NCBI RefSeq assembly: GCF_003610255.1
Contig: NZ_RAPS01000001.1
Span: 3,410,001 to 3,474,000 of the forward strand
DNA from: Streptomyces sp. TLI_171
GTDB lineage: Bacteria > Actinomycetota > Actinomycetes > Streptomycetales > Streptomycetaceae
DNA: 64,000 bases
Reading direction: 5' to 3'
Of this stretch, positions 61,651 through 64,000 are shown piece by piece (positions within the stretch are counted from its first letter, which is position 1; each line of letters starts with the position of its first letter). Under the pieces are notes generated by a model. It made no database searches and was not told the origin of the DNA. It saw only the letters and a program-made list of their open reading frames with translations. The position numbers and the translations under genes were made by a program.

Positions 61651-62528
61651 GCCGGGGCCTGAGCCGGGCGGGCGGCGGGGGCTCGGCGAAAGGCCGGCAG
61701 CGCCCCCGCCGCCCAGTCGGCGAAGCTGCGCGCCGGACGGCCCAGCACCCGTTCGACGTCCGGGCGCACCGCGGACTCCTCGGGCAGCGGCGCACCCAGC
61801 ACCTCCAGCGAGCCGTCGGCGACCTGCGGCGGCATGAAGCGGACCAGGTGGGCCCGCGCCTGCTCGCGGGTCTGCTCCACGAACTCGACCTTCTCGCCGA
61901 GGAGTTCGCCCAGCACCTCGGCCTGGCGGCGCGGGGTGATCGGCTCCGGGCCGCTCAGGGTCCACACCCGGCCCCGGTGCCCGTCCTCGCGCAGCGCCGC
62001 CGCGGCGACGGCCGCCACGTCCGCCGGGTCCAGCACCGGCATCGCGACCTCGCCGAACGGGGCGAGCACCGTGCGCCGCTCCCGCACCGACTCCGCCCAG
62101 GCGTAGGCGTTGGACGCGAAAGCGCCCGGCCGCAGGACCGTCCACTCCGGCCCGGCGACCCGGACCGCCGCCTCGAACTCGCGCATCCGGCCGTGCCACC
62201 GCTCCGCCGGCCGGGTGCCGGCGACCAGCGAGGACAGCAGCACCACCCGGCGCACCCCCGCCGCCGCGACCAGCTCCAGCAGCTCGGCCGCAGGTGCGCC
62301 CGGGGCGTTCAACTCCGGCGCCAGCATCAGGAACAGCGCCTTCGCGCCGGCCAGCACCGGGCGCAGCTGCGCGAACTCCGCCAGGTTCGCCCGGGCCGCC
62401 GCGACTCCCGCCGGCAGCCCCTCGCCGGTGATGTTCCGGGAGACCGCCAGCACCTGCTCCCCCGCCGCCGCGAGCTCCGCCACCAGCGGTCGCCCGACGT
62501 TCCCGGTTGCCCCCGTCACCACGATCAC
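61629..62528 (-). CDS. NmrA-like NAD(P)-binding family protein
   Basis: A 299-residue atypical SDR. N-terminal [20 protein letters not shown] is the dinucleotide-binding GxxGxxG loop. [20 protein letters not shown] is the region of the catalytic Ser, but no YxxxK follows, as in NmrA-type redox sensors and quinone reductases. The C-terminus is Ala/Pro-rich. GTG 62528, nine bases after GGGAG, is preferred to TTG 62537, which abuts it. The 3' end overlaps sodF by 22 bases on the opposite strand. Divergent from the HxlR regulator. Confidence 0.88.
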   Translation of the reverse strand: MIVVTGATGNVGRPLVAELAAAGEQVLAVSRNITGEGLPAGVAAARANLAEFAQLRPVLAGAKALFLMLAPELNAPGAPAAELLELVAAAGVRRVVLLSSLVAGTRPAERWHGRMREFEAAVRVAGPEWTVLRPGAFASNAYAWAESVRERRTVLAPFGEVAMPVLDPADVAAVAAAALREDGHRGRVWTLSGPEPITPRRQAEVLGELLGEKVEFVEQTREQARAHLVRFMPPQVADGSLEVLGAPLPEESAVRPDVERVLGRPARSFADWAAGALPAFRRAPAARPAQAPAQAETAA

Positions 62529-62608
62529 GTTCCCCAACTCCCTTACAAATGACCGGACTTGTTCATCCTGCGGCTGTTCGCCTCCGCGACGTTAACATCC
62601 TGGTGATA

Positions 62609-62620
62609 CTAGGTACCTAG
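62609..62620. promoter_or_regulatory. palindrome abutting the HxlR start codon
   Basis: CTAGGTACCTAG is a perfect 12-bp palindrome ending at the base before ATG 62621. GATACT (62605-62610) could be the -10 of a leaderless transcript. Position suits an operator for the HxlR-type regulator, controlling itself and the divergent NmrA gene. Confidence 0.6.
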
Positions 62621-63001
62621 ATGAAAGCCACTACCTTCCGGAGGGATCGGGTGCCGTCCCCGAACTGCCCCGTCGCCGCCGTCGTCGGACTGGTCCACAG
62701 CCGCTGGACCACCCCCGTGCTGTGGACCCTCGACCACCACGGACCGCAGCGCTTCGTCGAACTCCAGCGCCGGATCGGCGACATCAACCCGAAGATGCTC
62801 ACCGACCGCCTCCGCCACCTCGAACGGCACGGCCTGGTCACCCGCACCTACCACCGGGAGATCCCGCCCCGCGTGGAGTACGCCGTCACCCCGCTGGCCC
62901 GCACCCTCGCCCCGCTGTTCGCCGCCCTCACCGCCTGGCAGACCCGCCACCTCCCGCAGGTCGAGGCCGCCCGCCGCGGCTACGACGCGACGGGCGACTG
63001 A
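62621..63001 (+). CDS. HxlR-family transcriptional regulator
   Basis: A 126-residue winged-helix MarR/HxlR protein. CPVAAVVGLVHSRWTTPVLW holds the conserved near-N-terminal Cys used for thiol or quinone sensing in this family (single Cys at about 16). The DNA helix is RRIGDINPKMLTDRLRHLER, with the wing HREIPPRVEYAVT. No ribosome site precedes the ATG. Regulates the divergent NmrA-like gene by layout. Confidence 0.92.
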   Translation: MKATTFRRDRVPSPNCPVAAVVGLVHSRWTTPVLWTLDHHGPQRFVELQRRIGDINPKMLTDRLRHLERHGLVTRTYHREIPPRVEYAVTPLARTLAPLFAALTAWQTRHLPQVEAARRGYDATGD

Positions 63002-63126
63002 AAGCCGGCGTGACCCAATTCCGCTACTGGCCGTCGCGAACCCCGCACACGCCGTACCCTCTGCACCGGAACAAGTGCCGTGCGGACGGCCCGAGGGGGC
63101 CGTGCGAGGGAGCGGAGGACGCAGGG

Positions 63127-63813
63127 GTGGAGTTCGAGGACCGGGTTCCCTTCGCGGCAAGGTTAGAGTCCGCGGATCGGGAGGCCCTGCTCGGAGCCGG
63201 GAACCGGTTGGTCTACCCGGCCCGCCACGTCCTGCTGCGGGAACACGAGCCCTCCTCGCATGTGCTCGTCCTGCTGTCCGGCTGGACGAAGGTCACCTCC
63301 GCCTCGGTGAACGGGTACGAGGCGCTGCTCGCCCTCCGCGGCCCGGGCGACATCGTCGGGGAGGCAGCCACCTTCAGCGGACGGACCCGAGCGGCCACGG
63401 TGACCGCGCTGTCTGCGACGGAGGCACTGGCGATCGACTCGGTCAGCTTCATCCGCCTGCTCGACGAACGCCCCTCCCTGACCCGGCAACTCCTCGCCCT
63501 CACCGCGGACCGGACCCGGGACAGCGACCGGCGCCGCGTCCAGTTCGCCGCGCTTACCGTCCAGGAGCGCCTCGCCCTGCTCCTGCTGGAACTGCTGCAC
63601 ACCCACGGGCTCGACTCCGGCGACGGCGTCCACCTCTCCCCCGGGCTGACGCAGAGCGAGCTGGCCGGATCGGTCGGAGCCTCCCGGGAGGCGGTGGCCC
63701 GGCTGCTGAAGGGCCTGCGGGAACGCGGCATCGTGCGCACCGAGCGGCGCGGGATCGTCGTCCTGAAACCCGAGGTCCTCCGCCGAATGGCAGGCCGGGC
63801 AGCCATCCGCTGA
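63127..63813 (+). CDS. Crp/Fnr-family transcriptional regulator
   Basis: A 228-residue regulator. Cyclic-nucleotide-like beta-roll (about 20-120) with VLLREHEPSSHVLVLLSGWT and the phosphate cassette region GPGDIVGEAATFSGRTRAAT, where the GEA and R-T positions are kept, so cNMP binding is possible. The dimer helix is followed by the winged HTH (LTQSELAGSVGASREAVARL). No Cys cluster, so not an Fe-S Fnr sensor. GTG 63127 has GGAGG about 8-12 bases upstream. Confidence 0.9.
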   Translation: MEFEDRVPFAARLESADREALLGAGNRLVYPARHVLLREHEPSSHVLVLLSGWTKVTSASVNGYEALLALRGPGDIVGEAATFSGRTRAATVTALSATEALAIDSVSFIRLLDERPSLTRQLLALTADRTRDSDRRRVQFAALTVQERLALLLLELLHTHGLDSGDGVHLSPGLTQSELAGSVGASREAVARLLKGLRERGIVRTERRGIVVLKPEVLRRMAGRAAIR

Positions 63814-63963
63814 AGCACCGAAGGCCTTGCCGCGCAAGGCCGTTCTGTGCACACGGTCACACTCCGGCTGTGCCGCTGTCCGTCGCCCTGGCGACCGGTC
63901 CGCTGGGATCTTCGTGGTGCTCGAACGGGCCGCACCGGCCTGGCACTCCGACGGAAGGCAGCC

Positions 63964-64000
63964 ATGCGCGAGCCCCTCAACAGGACCATTCTCCTGCTGG
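63964..64000 (+). CDS. start of the next gene, truncated by the window
   Basis: ATG 63964 is preceded by GGAAGG at five bases and opens MREPLNRTILLL. Twelve residues are too few to classify it. It starts 150 bases after the Crp-type gene on the same strand and may be its target or partner. Confidence 0.5.
   Translation, partial: MREPLNRTILLL

Overview
The window is a high-GC actinobacterial chromosome segment. Gene density, GTG/TTG starts, frequent ATGA/GTGA overlaps, a mycothiol glycosyltransferase (mshA), HbhA-like and DUF2516 proteins, TatA, a SpoIIE-type phosphatase and DmdR/Nur-like metal boxes all point to Streptomycetaceae (Streptomyces or Kitasatospora). Species cannot be decided from the sequence alone. 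No rRNA, tRNA, CRISPR array, transposase or phage gene was seen, so this looks like core or near-core chromosome with lineage-specific inserts.

Layout. 1-7.6 kb: an MFS tail, a 2-TM SLATT-like protein, YbjN, mshA with a divergent methyltransferase, a macro-domain protein, a receiver-SpoIIE phosphatase ending in a perfect 50-nt palindrome, and a conserved HTH/HbhA-like/DUF2516 operon with its own operator. 7.9-14.2 kb: HAD and alpha/beta hydrolases, an SNF2 ATPase, an MFS pump. 14.2-20.9 kb: a MoxR/VWA-metallopeptidase pair, a YceI gene behind a strong palindromic operator, a LysR/MFS divergent pair, a GNAT. 20.9-30.6 kb: a TetR gene behind twin palindromes, poorly coding stretches with probable gene remains, an Eis-type acetyltransferase, an NlpC/P60 hydrolase, a ThrE-type exporter operon, a CDF metal exporter. 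30.6-35.5 kb: an Hsp90-like ATPase translationally coupled to a TPR protein, then a small secreted Asn/Gly-rich protein. 35.6-44.4 kb: a double-TetR regulator divergent from an acyl-CoA dehydrogenase, a TetR/MFS pair sharing 17-bp inverted operator arms, two DUF202 genes, tatA, a membrane protein and a K+ channel. 44.4-48.2 kb: a Ser/Thr kinase, an array of five tandem hairpins, and an ECF sigma factor with its coupled membrane partner. 48.4-55.9 kb: a DUF4304-like protein, a Tyr phosphatase, a methyltransferase, a frameshifted Nudix gene, a flippase-like membrane protein carrying a degenerate kinase domain, and an ATP-dependent DNA ligase. 55.9-64 kb: a divergent siderophore-uptake locus around an iron box, sodF behind a Nur-like box, an NmrA/HxlR divergent pair and a Crp-type regulator.

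Most notable items: the five-hairpin array at 46302-46547, whose stems differ in sequence but stay complementary around a recurring loop; the coupled Hsp90-like/TPR operon; the pseudokinase-flippase fusion; the A7 run that would join the sigma factor to its partner by a -1 shift; and the tandem-TetR regulator facing an LCAD-type dehydrogenase.
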